Source: an uncultured Alphaproteobacteria bacterium (GTDB taxonomy: Bacteria; Pseudomonadota; Alphaproteobacteria; Micropepsales; Micropepsaceae). From it: a DNA stretch of 64,000 nucleotides. How positions within the stretch are numbered: the first letter of the stretch is position 1; every line of letters starts with the position of its first letter. The translations under genes were made by a program, and so were the position numbers. The stretch spans positions 1 to 64,000 of the forward strand of contig CADEFU010000014.1 of assembly GCA_902826695.1 (NCBI GenBank), in the 5' to 3' direction. Below, piece after piece: positions 18,893 to 28,086 of this stretch. Under the pieces are notes generated by a model that saw only the letters and a list, made by a program, of their open reading frames with translations, did no database searches and was not told the DNA's origin.

Positions 18893-18951
18893 TGCACCTC
18901 TCCGCAATTGTGGGCTTAAGCTTAGCCGACTGCGCCACGCGAGGAAGCCAA

Positions 18952-19797
18952 ATGTCGACGTACGAAGACATTCTCTATGACGTGAAAGACAATATTGCTC
19001 TCATCACGTTGAACCGGCCCGAGAAGCTGAACGCGTGGACCGCTGCGATGCAGGCAAGCATCAAGCGCGCCATCGTCGATGCTGCGAACGACGACAACGT
19101 GCGTGTCATCGTCATCACGGGTGCAGGCCGTGGCTTTTGCGCGGGCGCCGATATGGGCGGCCTGCAGAAGATCGAGCCCGGCAAATGGAACGAACGCGAA
19201 CTCGCGCGCGCCGACAGCAGCATCGATATTCCGCGCGCGAACTTGGGCCCCGATGTCAGCGAGCACTACACCGGCCGCTTCGGGTATCTCATGTCGATCC
19301 CAAAGCCCATCATCGCCGCGATCAACGGACCCTGCGCCGGGATCGGCCTCGTCTTCACGCTTTACTGCGACATGCGTTTCGCAGCGTTGGAAGCGAAGTT
19401 CACGACCTCGTTCTCGCAACGTGGTCTAATCGCCGAACACGGAATCTCCTGGTTGCTGCCGCGGCTGACCGGAACGGCGCACGCGCTCGACCTGCTGTTT
19501 TCAGCGCGAAAGATCTCTGCAGAAGAAGCCGTCCGCATCGGCCTCGTGAACCGTGTTTTCCCGCAAGAGAACTTTGCGGCGAACGTGCTCGGATATGCCA
19601 GTCACCTCGCAACCGCGGTCTCGCCCCGCGCGATGGCCGTGATGAAAGCGCAAGTCTGGAAGTCGTTGTTCCAGAACCTGACCGATGCCATCGCGATCGG
19701 CGACGCCGAGATGCAAAAGAGCTTCGCCACGCAAGACTTCAAAGAGGGCGTCGCTCATTTCGTCGAAAAGCGCCCGGCGAGATTCACAGGACACTAG
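18952..19797 (+). CDS. enoyl-CoA hydratase/isomerase family protein
   Basis: A 281-residue crotonase-superfamily member with ITLNRPEKLNAWTAAM, the oxyanion-hole motif TGAGRGFCAGADMGGLQ, PIIAAINGPCAGIGLVFTLYCD, and LIAEHGISWLLPRLTG carrying the conserved acidic residue. The start at 18952 is preceded by GAGGA; the frame upstream is non-homologous. It is a different subgroup from the neighbour at 18083-18892. Together with the acyl-CoA dehydrogenase it suggests a fatty or branched acyl-CoA route. Confidence 0.9.
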   Translation: MSTYEDILYDVKDNIALITLNRPEKLNAWTAAMQASIKRAIVDAANDDNVRVIVITGAGRGFCAGADMGGLQKIEPGKWNERELARADSSIDIPRANLGPDVSEHYTGRFGYLMSIPKPIIAAINGPCAGIGLVFTLYCDMRFAALEAKFTTSFSQRGLIAEHGISWLLPRLTGTAHALDLLFSARKISAEEAVRIGLVNRVFPQENFAANVLGYASHLATAVSPRAMAVMKAQVWKSLFQNLTDAIAIGDAEMQKSFATQDFKEGVAHFVEKRPARFTGH

Positions 19798-19881
19798 AGT
19801 TCGCCCCATTCCCGCCCATGTTTCGCCACATTGCCAAGGCGCCATAGCAATTCTTGCGAAAACCAGGGGAGTGGCTCGCGA

Positions 19882-20262
19882 ATGACTTGGCTCTTGTTCC
19901 TCGCCTTCTTGGCTTACTATGGCTATCAGCAATACTTCATCGGCGTTGCCGAACCGATGGATCCCGAGCACATGAGAAGCGCACTGCTGATGTTGTCGCT
20001 CACCATGATCGGCCCGTTCTTCGTGTCCTATCTATTCACCCGGGCCACTCAGTTGACCGGCCGCACGCCGGCAATCCTGCTCGGGTTCGTTTGCTCGATG
20101 ACGCTGGCCTTCGTCGGCGCCTGGGCCGCGTGGAAGTTCTTCGGCGGCATCGAGACCTTGCGCATACCGCTTGAGCAGGCCCTTCGCGCGGGCGTCGTCC
20201 CGGGCGTTGGTATGGGCATCATCCTCGCCATCGACAGCCTTTTCCGCCGCCGGACCGCCTAG
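19882..20262 (+). CDS. hypothetical membrane protein
   Basis: A 126-residue protein with about four membrane segments (LLFLAFLAYYGYQQYF, ALLMLSLTMIGPFFVSYLF, AILLGFVCSMTLAFVGAWAA, and AGVVPGVGMGIILAIDSLF). GGGGAG lies about 10 bases before the ATG. The basic RRRTA tail would be cytoplasmic. I do not recognise the family and the neighbours give no clear hint. Confidence 0.68.
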   Translation: MTWLLFLAFLAYYGYQQYFIGVAEPMDPEHMRSALLMLSLTMIGPFFVSYLFTRATQLTGRTPAILLGFVCSMTLAFVGAWAAWKFFGGIETLRIPLEQALRAGVVPGVGMGIILAIDSLFRRRTA

Positions 20263-20284
20263 AATTTGAGGCGGTGGATGCAAT

Positions 20285-20309
20285 GACGGTCGCCTTTGTG
20301 GCGGCCGTC
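20285..20309 (+). terminator. possible hairpin terminator
   Basis: A 10-base-pair hairpin, GACGGTCGCC with GGCGGCCGTC (one G-T pair) around a TTTGT loop, lies 22 bases after the stop of the membrane protein gene. The following bases are not T-rich, so intrinsic termination would be weak. Confidence 0.35.
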
Positions 20310-20405
20310 ACCGTTTGTCGCAGCGCCTGAAGCCGAGTCTTGCCGTTCATCTGGTGTACAGTCGCACAGGTCTCGAATGAGGCCGCAGGTGAATGGGAGA
20401 CTGTC

Positions 20406-21008
20406 ATGGAAGGCCACTCGCGCTGGCGGCATTTCTTATGGATGCTGCCGTTCTTTATCCTCGGCGTCGCGATACCGGTTTGGTTCTTCGGTTTCTCGGG
20501 CGACGGTCCGCCGACGCTTCCCGATAACTCATTCCGCCCTGAGCGTATGACGACGGCGCCCGCACCGGCGCCGTATCCAAACAGCGACGGATATCAATCG
20601 CCGGGCTATCCCGGTCCCGAGTACGGCGAACCGGCCGCGGGCGGCGGGCGCTCGGGCATCGTCTCGTTCGCACGCGGTTTGTTTGAGAATGTCGTGGACA
20701 CCTATGTGTCGCCGAACCTCTCGCCGCTCGCGATCAAGCTCGGCTTCCTCGGCCTGCTCTTCCTCGGCGGCTTTATCGTTCTTCGGCTGATGCTCGCACT
20801 TGTCACGGGCGCGGTTGGCGGGCTCGTGAGCTTCCTCGTGCACAAAGCCGCCGGCCCCATGTTCGTGGGCTTCATGGCGGTGGGGTCCACCTGGGGCATT
20901 CATCAAACGATCGCCGACCAATTCGGCATGCAGTGGGCAGCGACGACGGTCTCGCTGACGGCGGCAGTCGCGACCCTGTTCGCGCTCGCGGGCGTTAAGC
21001 TCCGCTAA
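20406..21008 (+). CDS. hypothetical membrane protein with Pro/Gly-rich loop
   Basis: A 200-residue protein: one N-terminal membrane segment (FLWMLPFFILGVAIPVWFFG), a Pro/Tyr/Gly-rich soluble stretch (residues 43-85, PYPNSDGYQSPGYPGPEYGE), then three to four hydrophobic helices (LGFLGLLFLGGFIVLRLMLA onward). ATG 20406 has GGGAG 6 bases upstream; the 66-base longer frame from 20340 has no comparable site. Family not recognised; it may be a membrane scaffold given its linker. Confidence 0.68.
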   Translation: MEGHSRWRHFLWMLPFFILGVAIPVWFFGFSGDGPPTLPDNSFRPERMTTAPAPAPYPNSDGYQSPGYPGPEYGEPAAGGGRSGIVSFARGLFENVVDTYVSPNLSPLAIKLGFLGLLFLGGFIVLRLMLALVTGAVGGLVSFLVHKAAGPMFVGFMAVGSTWGIHQTIADQFGMQWAATTVSLTAAVATLFALAGVKLR

Positions 21009-21037
21009 GCCCCGCCCAAACAATCAAAACGCGTCAA

Positions 21038-21061
21038 AACGGCCGGGTTTACCCGGCCGTT
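21038..21061. terminator. GC-rich hairpin, probable terminator
   Basis: A perfect 10-base-pair stem, AACGGCCGGG with CCCGGCCGTT, closes a TTTA loop 29 bases after the membrane protein stop and about 130 bases before sucC. The T-run after it is weak, so it may be only partly efficient. It isolates the TCA operon from upstream transcription. Confidence 0.6.
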
Positions 21062-21143
21062 CCCGTTGCGGGATGATGGGGCCGTCGCTATACCAGCGAG
21101 CCCGATTTGACCCCTTGAGGGTCTGAGGATTCCAAACGAAACG

Positions 21144-21167
21144 TCCGCTTTGGCAACGCGGATTTTT
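21144..21167 (+). promoter_or_regulatory. short hairpin plus T-run in the sucC leader
   Basis: TCCGC and GCGGA pair around a 9-base loop and are followed by five Ts, 28 bases before the sucC start. It looks like a small attenuator or terminator, but the stem is only 5 pairs. A shorter element, GACCC/GGGTC, lies further upstream around 21110-21124. Confidence 0.25.
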
Positions 21168-21195
21168 CTGTGCGCTGCGAACGCTAAGGACGACC

Positions 21196-22365
21196 ATGAA
21201 CATTCACGAATACCAAGCCAAAGCCGTGTTGAAGGAATTCGGCGTGCCAATTCTGCGCGGCATTGCGGCCTTTTCGGTCGATGAAGCGGTGAAGGCCGCC
21301 AACGATCTCGGTGGACCGGTTTGGGTCGTGAAGTCGCAAATCCACGCAGGCGGCCGCGGCAAGGGCGGCGGCGTCAAGGTCGTGAAGTCGATCGACGCCG
21401 TCAAATCCGAAGCGACGCGTATGCTGGGCATGACGCTCGTTACGCCACAGACCGGTCCGCAAGGCCGCGTCGTGCGCCGCCTCTTCGTCGAAGAAGGTGC
21501 GGCGATCGCGCGTGAACTCTACCTCTCGATCCTGGTCGACCGCGAAACCTCGCGCGTTGCCTTTATCGCCTCGACCGAAGGCGGCATGGACATCGAAAAG
21601 GTTGCCCACGATACGCCGGAAAAGATCCTGACGATCTACGTCGACCCCGCCTCCGGTATCCAGGCCTTCCACGGTCGCCGCATCGCCAAGGCGCTGAAGG
21701 TGACCGGCGACACGGCAAAGCAAATGGGCGCCTTGATCGACAAGCTCTACAGAGCCTTCGTAGCCAAGGACATGAGCTTGCTTGAGATCAACCCGCTCGT
21801 CATCACGGACAAGGGCGACGTCGTCTGCCTCGACGCGAAGATCAATTTCGACGACAACGCGCTCTACCGCCATAAGGAGATCGCCGAACTGCACGACCCG
21901 CACGAGCAGGATCCGGCCGAACTCGAAGCCGCGAAATACGACCTGAACTTCATCAAGCTCGACGGTTCGATCGGCTGCCTCGTGAACGGTGCGGGCCTCG
22001 CGATGGCGACGATGGACATCATTAAGCTCTACGGCTCGTCGCCGGCGAACTTCCTCGACGTCGGCGGCGGCGCCTCGAAGGAAAAGGTGACGGCGGCGTT
22101 TAAAATCCTGCTGAAGGACCCGGCCGTCAAAGGCATCCTCGTCAACATCTTCGGCGGCATCATGCGTTGCGACATCATCGCAGAAGGCATCATCGCGGCC
22201 GCGAAGGAGACGAGCCTCTCGATCCCGCTGGTCGCGCGCCTGTCGGGCACGAACGCAGACCTCGGCAAGAAGCTCTTGAAGGAATCGGGGTTGGCACTGA
22301 TCCCCGCCGACGACCTCGCCGACGCCGCCGATAAGATCGTCAAAGCCATCAAAAGCGTGAAATGA
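21196..22365 (+). CDS. sucC: succinyl-CoA synthetase (ADP-forming) beta subunit
   Basis: With SucD it converts succinyl-CoA to succinate with substrate-level phosphorylation in the TCA cycle. The 389-residue protein begins [18 protein letters not shown], has the ATP-grasp glycine-rich loop [12 protein letters not shown] near residue 52, and the C-terminal CoA-ligase-like domain with [11 protein letters not shown] and [10 protein letters not shown]. Length is standard. It opens the sucC / exported protein / sucD / sucA / sucB / lpd run. Confidence 0.97.
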   Translation: MNIHEYQAKAVLKEFGVPILRGIAAFSVDEAVKAANDLGGPVWVVKSQIHAGGRGKGGGVKVVKSIDAVKSEATRMLGMTLVTPQTGPQGRVVRRLFVEEGAAIARELYLSILVDRETSRVAFIASTEGGMDIEKVAHDTPEKILTIYVDPASGIQAFHGRRIAKALKVTGDTAKQMGALIDKLYRAFVAKDMSLLEINPLVITDKGDVVCLDAKINFDDNALYRHKEIAELHDPHEQDPAELEAAKYDLNFIKLDGSIGCLVNGAGLAMATMDIIKLYGSSPANFLDVGGGASKEKVTAAFKILLKDPAVKGILVNIFGGIMRCDIIAEGIIAAAKETSLSIPLVARLSGTNADLGKKLLKESGLALIPADDLADAADKIVKAIKSVK

Positions 22366-22396
22366 AGTCGGCATAGTTTTGAGTAGGAGTGGTGTA

Positions 22397-22924
22397 ATGC
22401 GGAAGCGGTTGATCAGCAGTGCCGTGCTTGGCTTTGGCCTCACGATTGCGTCGGCGCACGCCGCTGCCTTCGACGTCTACCGCGCGGCCTGCCTCGACAC
22501 GAGCGTCGATGTGGCCGCGATCCGCAACGTCGCCGCGTCGCAAAAGTGGAGCGCCCTGACCGAAGCCGAACGCGATACGCTCGCCCCCGGCAACGGCGCG
22601 CGCGTCGAAGGCTGGGCAATCGCCAAAGACGGCGGCCGCTACCTCGTGTCTGTGTCCGCCAATACAGCCGGCGGCGGCGCCGGCGATCGCGCAGGCTCTC
22701 AGGTTGCAACTTGCAGCGTACTCACGCCCAAAGCCGACGAAGCCGCCGCGGTCAAAGCCTACGGCGCTTATCTCAAGCGCCAACCCGGCTCGACCGAAAA
22801 GGTTGACGGCATCGCGACCTACACCTGGTCCACGCAAGACGCCGCCTCGCTCACGCTTCACTATCTCGTCGCCGGCGGCACGCTCCCGGGCCTGTCGCTC
22901 TCAGTCAGTTCCATTCGCAAATAG
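22397..22924 (+). CDS. exported hypothetical protein between sucC and sucD
   Basis: A 175-residue protein with a signal peptide (RLISSAVLGFGLTIASAHA, cleavage before AFDVYR). The mature part has two cysteines (RAACLD and VATCSVL) that could form a disulfide, and a SATT-like beta-rich C-terminus (TLHYLVAGGTLPGLSLSVSS). ATG 22397 follows an AGGAGTGG Shine-Dalgarno sequence. It sits 31 bases after sucC and 15 bases before sucD, so it must share their transcript. I do not recognise the family; a periplasmic product inside a cytoplasmic enzyme operon is odd. Confidence 0.72.
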   Translation: MRKRLISSAVLGFGLTIASAHAAAFDVYRAACLDTSVDVAAIRNVAASQKWSALTEAERDTLAPGNGARVEGWAIAKDGGRYLVSVSANTAGGGAGDRAGSQVATCSVLTPKADEAAAVKAYGAYLKRQPGSTEKVDGIATYTWSTQDAASLTLHYLVAGGTLPGLSLSVSSIRK

Positions 22925-22939
22925 GACTTCGCATTTCTC

Positions 22940-23815
22940 ATGGCCGTCCTCGTCGACAAAAACACAAAAGTCATCTGCCAAGGCTTCACGGGCAACCAAG
23001 GCACGTTCCACTCGGAACAGGCGATCGCCTATGGCACCAAGATGGTGGGCGGCATCTCGCCCGGCAAAGGCGGCACGACGCATCTGAACCTGCCGGTCTT
23101 TGACACGGTCGCCGAAGCGGTTGAGAAGACCGGCGCAACCGCGAGCGCGATCTACGTGCCCCCGCCGTTCGCCGCCGACGCGATCCTCGAAGCGATCGAC
23201 GCAGGCGTGGCGCTCGCCGTCTGCATCACCGAGGGCATCCCGGTGCTCGACATGGTGAAGGTGAAGCGCGCCCTGCAAGGCTCGAAGACGCGTCTCGTCG
23301 GCCCGAACTGCCCCGGTGTCATCACGCCGGGTGAATGCAAGATCGGCATCATGCCGGGCCACATCCATCAACGCGGCTCAGTCGGCATTGTGTCGCGCTC
23401 CGGCACGCTCACCTACGAAGCGGTCGCCCAAACAACGGCGGCAAAGCTTGGCCAGACGACCTGTGTGGGTATCGGCGGCGATCCGGTTAACGGCACGAAC
23501 TTCATCGATGTGCTCGAGATGTTCCTTGCCGATCCGGAAACGACATCCATCATTATGATCGGCGAAATCGGGGGCTCGGCGGAAGAAGACGCAGCCGACT
23601 TCCTGAAAAAATCAAAGGTGAAGAAGCCGGTTGTCGGCTTCATCGCCGGTGTCACCGCACCGCCGGGCCGTCGTATGGGCCACGCGGGCGCGATTGTCTC
23701 GGGCGGCAAAGGCACCGCTGAAGGCAAGATCGACGCGATGCGTGTCGCCGGAATTACCGTCGCCGATTCGCCGGCCGCATTGGGCACAACGCTCGTGCGC
23801 GTGTTGAAGGGCTAG
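22940..23815 (+). CDS. sucD: succinyl-CoA synthetase (ADP-forming) alpha subunit
   Basis: The CoA-binding and phosphohistidine-carrying partner of SucC. The 291-residue protein shows the CoA-binding N-terminus ([17 protein letters not shown]), [20 protein letters not shown], the [10 protein letters not shown] motif, and [17 protein letters not shown] with the active-site His near residue 245. Length is standard. It is separated from sucC by the exported-protein gene. Confidence 0.97.
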   Translation: MAVLVDKNTKVICQGFTGNQGTFHSEQAIAYGTKMVGGISPGKGGTTHLNLPVFDTVAEAVEKTGATASAIYVPPPFAADAILEAIDAGVALAVCITEGIPVLDMVKVKRALQGSKTRLVGPNCPGVITPGECKIGIMPGHIHQRGSVGIVSRSGTLTYEAVAQTTAAKLGQTTCVGIGGDPVNGTNFIDVLEMFLADPETTSIIMIGEIGGSAEEDAADFLKKSKVKKPVVGFIAGVTAPPGRRMGHAGAIVSGGKGTAEGKIDAMRVAGITVADSPAALGTTLVRVLKG

Positions 23816-23864
23816 TTTTTGACGCGACCGCGGCTATGCGGGCGCGAACGTTGAGACGGATCAG

Positions 23865-26843
23865 ATGGCAACCCCGCAAGCCAAAGGCGAACGCACGAAC
23901 GAAGTCTTCGCCGAGACAGGATTTTTGTACGGCGCAAACGCCGCCTTCATCGAGCAGCAACTCGCGCTCTATCTTGAGAACCCGAATTCGGTCGACGAAA
24001 GCTGGCGCGCGTTTTTTGCCGGCACGGTCACGCGCCGCGATGCGAACCCCGGCGCCTCGTGGGCGCGCACCGACATGCCCGAGCCCGCCGACGAAGTGAC
24101 GCGCGCGCTCGCGGCGTTGCCGGAGAAGGCGCAAGCCAAGCCTGCGAGAGCCCAGCGTGAGCCTGCGGTGCACGAGCTGCAGCAGAAGATCGCCGCAATC
24201 GCCCCTTCGCTCTCCACGGATGAAATCCGCCGCGCGGTCGTCGATACCGTCCGTGCCATTCAGATGATCCGCGCCTATCGCGTGCGTGGCCATCTGGAAG
24301 CCGACCTCGACCCGTTGAAGCTGACGCCGACGCCGCAACACCCGGAACTCGACCCGGCAAGCTACGGCTTCGGGCCGGGTGACCTCGACCGCCCGATCTT
24401 CATCGACTTCATGCTGGGCCTCGAATCCGCGACCGTGCGCCAGATGCTCGACATCTTGCGCAAGACCTACTGCGGCAAGATCGGCATCCAGTTCATGCAC
24501 ATCTCTGATCCCGATCAGAAGGCATGGCTGCAGCAGCGCATGGAAGGCGCCGACAAGGAAATCTCCTTTACGCCCGAAGGCAAGAAGGCGATTCTGCAGA
24601 AGCTGATGGAGGGCGAGGGGTTCGAACGCTTCTGCGCCGTCAAATTCGTCGGCACGAAGCGCTTCGGCCTCGACGGCGGCGAAGCTCTGATCCCGGCGCT
24701 CGAACAGATCATCAAAGTCGGCGGCAAGCTCGGCGCGAAGGAAATCTCGTTCGGCATGCCGCATCGCGGCCGCTTGAACGTGCTCGCGAACGTGATGGGC
24801 AAGCCCTACCGCGCGATCTTCCACGAATTCCAAGGCGGCTCGTCGAGCCCCGACGACGTCGGCGGCTCCGGCGACGTGAAGTACCATCTGGGTGCCTCGT
24901 CCGACCGCGAGTTCGACGGCAACAAGGTACACCTCTCGCTCGCCGCGAACCCGTCGCACCTCGAAGCCGTAAACCCGGTGGTGCTCGGCAAAGCGCGTGC
25001 GAAGCAGCATCAGCTGAAGGACAAGGTCGACCGCACGACCGTGATCCCGGTCCTCATGCACGGCGACGCGGCGTTCGCGGGGCAGGGCATCGTCGCCGAA
25101 TGCTTCGCCATGTCGGGCACGAGGGGCTACCGCACCGGCGGCACGATCCATGTTGTCGTGAACAACCAGATCGGCTTCACGACCGCGCCGATGCACTCGC
25201 GCTCATCGCCCTATCCCTCCGACGTCGCGCTGATGGTGCAGGCGCCGATCTTCCACGTGAACGGCGACGACCCGGAAGCGGTGGTCTACGCCGCGCGCGT
25301 CGCGACCGAGTTCCGCCAGACGTTCCACAAAGACGTCGTCATCGACATGTTCTGCTATCGCCGTTTCGGTCACAACGAAACGGACGAGCCGATGTTCACG
25401 CAGCCCTTGATGTACAAGGCCATCAAAGCCCACGGCACGACGCTCTCGCTCTACGAAAAGCGCCTGCTCGACGAAGGCTCCATCACGCAGGCTGAGCGCG
25501 ACGCGATGCGCCAAGCGTTCGATCAACGCCTGCAAAACGCGCTCGAAGCGGCGTCTGGCTTCAAGGCAAACCGCGCCGACTGGCTCGACGGCGCCTGGGC
25601 CGGCTTCGGCCAAGCCGAAGGCGAGGAGCGACGCGGCAACACGGCCGTCGCCATCGACACGCTCAAGCGCGTCGGCAAAGCGCTCACCCACACCCCCGTC
25701 GACTTCAACCTGCACAAGACCGTCCAACGCCTGCTGCAGCAGAAGAACCAGATGCTGGAAGCTGGTGAAGGCATCGATTGGGCCACCGCCGAAGCTCTCG
25801 CGTTCGGCTCGCTGCTCGACGAGGGCTTTCACGTCCGCCTCGCGGGCCAAGACTCAAGCCGCGGCACGTTCAGCCAGCGCCACGCCGCTTTCATCGACCA
25901 GGAGACGGAAGAGCGCTACCACCCGCTGCAGAACGTCTCGACCACCCAAGGCGAGTTCGAAGTCATCGACTCGTTCCTCTCGGAGGAAGCAGCCCTGGGC
26001 TTCGAATACGGCTACACGCTCGCCGAACCGAAAGCGCTCGTCCTTTGGGAGGCGCAGTTCGGCGACTTCGTGAACGGTGCGCAGGTGCTGATCGACCAGT
26101 TCATCACCAGCGGCGAACGCAAGTGGCTGCGCATGTCAGGCCTCGTGATGCTCCTGCCGCACGGCTATGAGGGGCAAGGGCCTGAGCACTCCTCCGCGCG
26201 CCTCGAACGCTTCCTCCAACTCTGCGCCGAAGACAACATTCAAGTCGGCAACATCTCGACGCCCGCGAACTACTTCCACGCGCTGCGCCGCCAGATCCAC
26301 CGCAACTTCCGCAAGCCGCTGATCCTGATGACGCCGAAGTCGCTGCTGCGTCACAAGCGCTGCGTCTCGAGCTTGAGCGAACTGGCCGAAGGCACGTCGT
26401 TCCACCGCTTGCTGCACGACGACGCGCAAACGAACCCGGCGTCATCCGCGATCAAGCTTCTGCCCGACGACAAAATCCGTCGCGTGATCCTCTGCTCCGG
26501 CAAGGTCTACTACGACATCTTCGAAGAGCGCGAAAAACGCGGCCTGAACGACATCTACCTGCTGCGCGTCGAGCAGTTCTACCCGTACCCCGCGCGCTCG
26601 ATGGTGACCGAACTCAGCCGCTTCCTGAAAGCCGACATCGTCTGGGCGCAGGAAGAACCAAAGAACATGGGCGGTTGGACCTTCATCGAACCACACATCG
26701 AATGGGTCCTAAACCGCATCGGCGCAAAGACCACCCGCGCCCGTTACGTTGGCCGTCCGGCCGCCGCCTCACCCGCCGCGGGCTTGGGCAGCCGCCACCA
26801 AGCCGAACTCAAAGCGCTCCTCGACGAAGCGCTGGCGCCTTAA
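23865..26843 (+). CDS. sucA: 2-oxoglutarate dehydrogenase E1 component
   Basis: Thiamine-diphosphate-dependent decarboxylase of the 2-oxoglutarate dehydrogenase complex. The 992-residue protein has the N-terminal VDESWRAFFAG element, GMPHRGRLNVLANV, the TPP/Mg2+ region GDAAFAGQGIVAECFAMS with VVNNQIGFTT, RRFGHNETDEPMFTQP, and the transketolase-like C-terminal half with LPHGYEGQGPEHSSAR. It begins 49 bases after sucD and ends 21 bases before sucB. Length and motifs are typical for alphaproteobacteria. Confidence 0.97.
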   Translation: MATPQAKGERTNEVFAETGFLYGANAAFIEQQLALYLENPNSVDESWRAFFAGTVTRRDANPGASWARTDMPEPADEVTRALAALPEKAQAKPARAQREPAVHELQQKIAAIAPSLSTDEIRRAVVDTVRAIQMIRAYRVRGHLEADLDPLKLTPTPQHPELDPASYGFGPGDLDRPIFIDFMLGLESATVRQMLDILRKTYCGKIGIQFMHISDPDQKAWLQQRMEGADKEISFTPEGKKAILQKLMEGEGFERFCAVKFVGTKRFGLDGGEALIPALEQIIKVGGKLGAKEISFGMPHRGRLNVLANVMGKPYRAIFHEFQGGSSSPDDVGGSGDVKYHLGASSDREFDGNKVHLSLAANPSHLEAVNPVVLGKARAKQHQLKDKVDRTTVIPVLMHGDAAFAGQGIVAECFAMSGTRGYRTGGTIHVVVNNQIGFTTAPMHSRSSPYPSDVALMVQAPIFHVNGDDPEAVVYAARVATEFRQTFHKDVVIDMFCYRRFGHNETDEPMFTQPLMYKAIKAHGTTLSLYEKRLLDEGSITQAERDAMRQAFDQRLQNALEAASGFKANRADWLDGAWAGFGQAEGEERRGNTAVAIDTLKRVGKALTHTPVDFNLHKTVQRLLQQKNQMLEAGEGIDWATAEALAFGSLLDEGFHVRLAGQDSSRGTFSQRHAAFIDQETEERYHPLQNVSTTQGEFEVIDSFLSEEAALGFEYGYTLAEPKALVLWEAQFGDFVNGAQVLIDQFITSGERKWLRMSGLVMLLPHGYEGQGPEHSSARLERFLQLCAEDNIQVGNISTPANYFHALRRQIHRNFRKPLILMTPKSLLRHKRCVSSLSELAEGTSFHRLLHDDAQTNPASSAIKLLPDDKIRRVILCSGKVYYDIFEEREKRGLNDIYLLRVEQFYPYPARSMVTELSRFLKADIVWAQEEPKNMGGWTFIEPHIEWVLNRIGAKTTRARYVGRPAAASPAAGLGSRHQAELKALLDEALAP

Positions 26844-26864
26844 GAGAGACAAGAGCCCCCAGCA

Positions 26865-28085
26865 ATGACCCTCGAAATCCGCGTACCTGGCCTTGGCGAA
26901 TCCGTGACGGAAGCAACCGTCGCCAAATGGCTGAAGAAGCCGGGCGACGCCGTGCGCGCCGATGAGCCGTTGGTCGAACTCGAAACCGACAAGGTGACGG
27001 TCGAAGTTCCGGCGCCAGCTGCAGGCGTGCTCGCCGCCATTCAAGTGGAGGCCGGCGCGACGATCGCGGTCGGCGGCGTGTTGGGCACTTTGAACGAAGG
27101 GGCAGGGGCGACGGCCGCCGCGCCGCCGAAGCCCGCACCGCTGCCGCAAGCCGCGCCGAAGCCGGCATCGGCACCAGCGCCGCAAGCCCCGCGCGTCGTG
27201 GCACCCGCGCCCGTCGCGCCGTCGGCCCGCAAGATGGCGGAAGAAGCAAACATCCCGACGACCGCAATCGCCGGCACAGGCCGCGACGGCCGCGTGATGA
27301 AAGGCGACGTCCTCTCCGCGATTGAAGCGCGCGCGAACGACCCGCGTCCGATGTACGTGGCCCCGGCAGGTCCCCGTCCGCAAGCCGCGCGCGAAGAGCG
27401 CGTGCCGATGTCGCGCCTGCGCCGCACGATCGCGCTGCGCCTGAAAGAAGCGCAAAACACCGCAGCCCAGCTGACGACCTTCAACGAAGTCGACATGTCG
27501 GGCGTGATGCACTTGCGCGCCGCTCACAAAGACACGTTCGAGAAGCGCTACGGCGTACGCCTCGGCTTCATGAGCTTTTTCGTTAAGGCCTGCATCATCG
27601 CGCTGAAGGAAATCCCCTCCGTCAACGGCGAGATCGAGGGCGATGAGATCGTCTACAAGAACTACTACGACATCGGCGTGGCGGTCGGAACCGAACGCGG
27701 CCTCGTCGTGCCGGTGCTGCGCGGCGCCGACGAGCTGACGTTCGCGGAGATCGAAAAGAAGATCAACGATTTCGGCCTGCGCGCGCGCGACAACAAGCTG
27801 AAGCTGGACGAGCTGCAAGGCGGCACGTTCACGATTTCGAACGGCGGCGTCTACGGCAGCCTGATGTCCACGCCGATCCTGAACGTGCCCCAATCGGGCA
27901 TCTTGGGGATGCACAAAATCGAACAGCGCCCGGTCGCCATCGACGGCAAAGTCGAAATCCGCCCGATGATGTACATCGCCCTCTCCTACGACCACCGCCT
28001 GGTCGACGGCAAAGAAGCGGTGACGTTCCTCGTACGCGTGAAAGAGTGCCTGGAGGCGCCCGAGCGTCTCGTCTTGGAAGTTTGA
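26865..28085 (+). CDS. sucB: dihydrolipoyllysine succinyltransferase (E2 of 2-oxoglutarate dehydrogenase)
   Basis: Core E2 enzyme that transfers the succinyl group from lipoate to CoA. The 406-residue protein has one lipoyl domain (Lys43 in [11 protein letters not shown]), an Ala/Pro linker, an E3-binding domain (about 120-160, [19 protein letters not shown]), and the catalytic domain ending [11 protein letters not shown] with His377 and Asp381. Lpd follows after a single base, so the complex's subunits are made together. Confidence 0.97.
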   Translation: MTLEIRVPGLGESVTEATVAKWLKKPGDAVRADEPLVELETDKVTVEVPAPAAGVLAAIQVEAGATIAVGGVLGTLNEGAGATAAAPPKPAPLPQAAPKPASAPAPQAPRVVAPAPVAPSARKMAEEANIPTTAIAGTGRDGRVMKGDVLSAIEARANDPRPMYVAPAGPRPQAAREERVPMSRLRRTIALRLKEAQNTAAQLTTFNEVDMSGVMHLRAAHKDTFEKRYGVRLGFMSFFVKACIIALKEIPSVNGEIEGDEIVYKNYYDIGVAVGTERGLVVPVLRGADELTFAEIEKKINDFGLRARDNKLKLDELQGGTFTISNGGVYGSLMSTPILNVPQSGILGMHKIEQRPVAIDGKVEIRPMMYIALSYDHRLVDGKEAVTFLVRVKECLEAPERLVLEV

Positions 28086-28086
28086 C

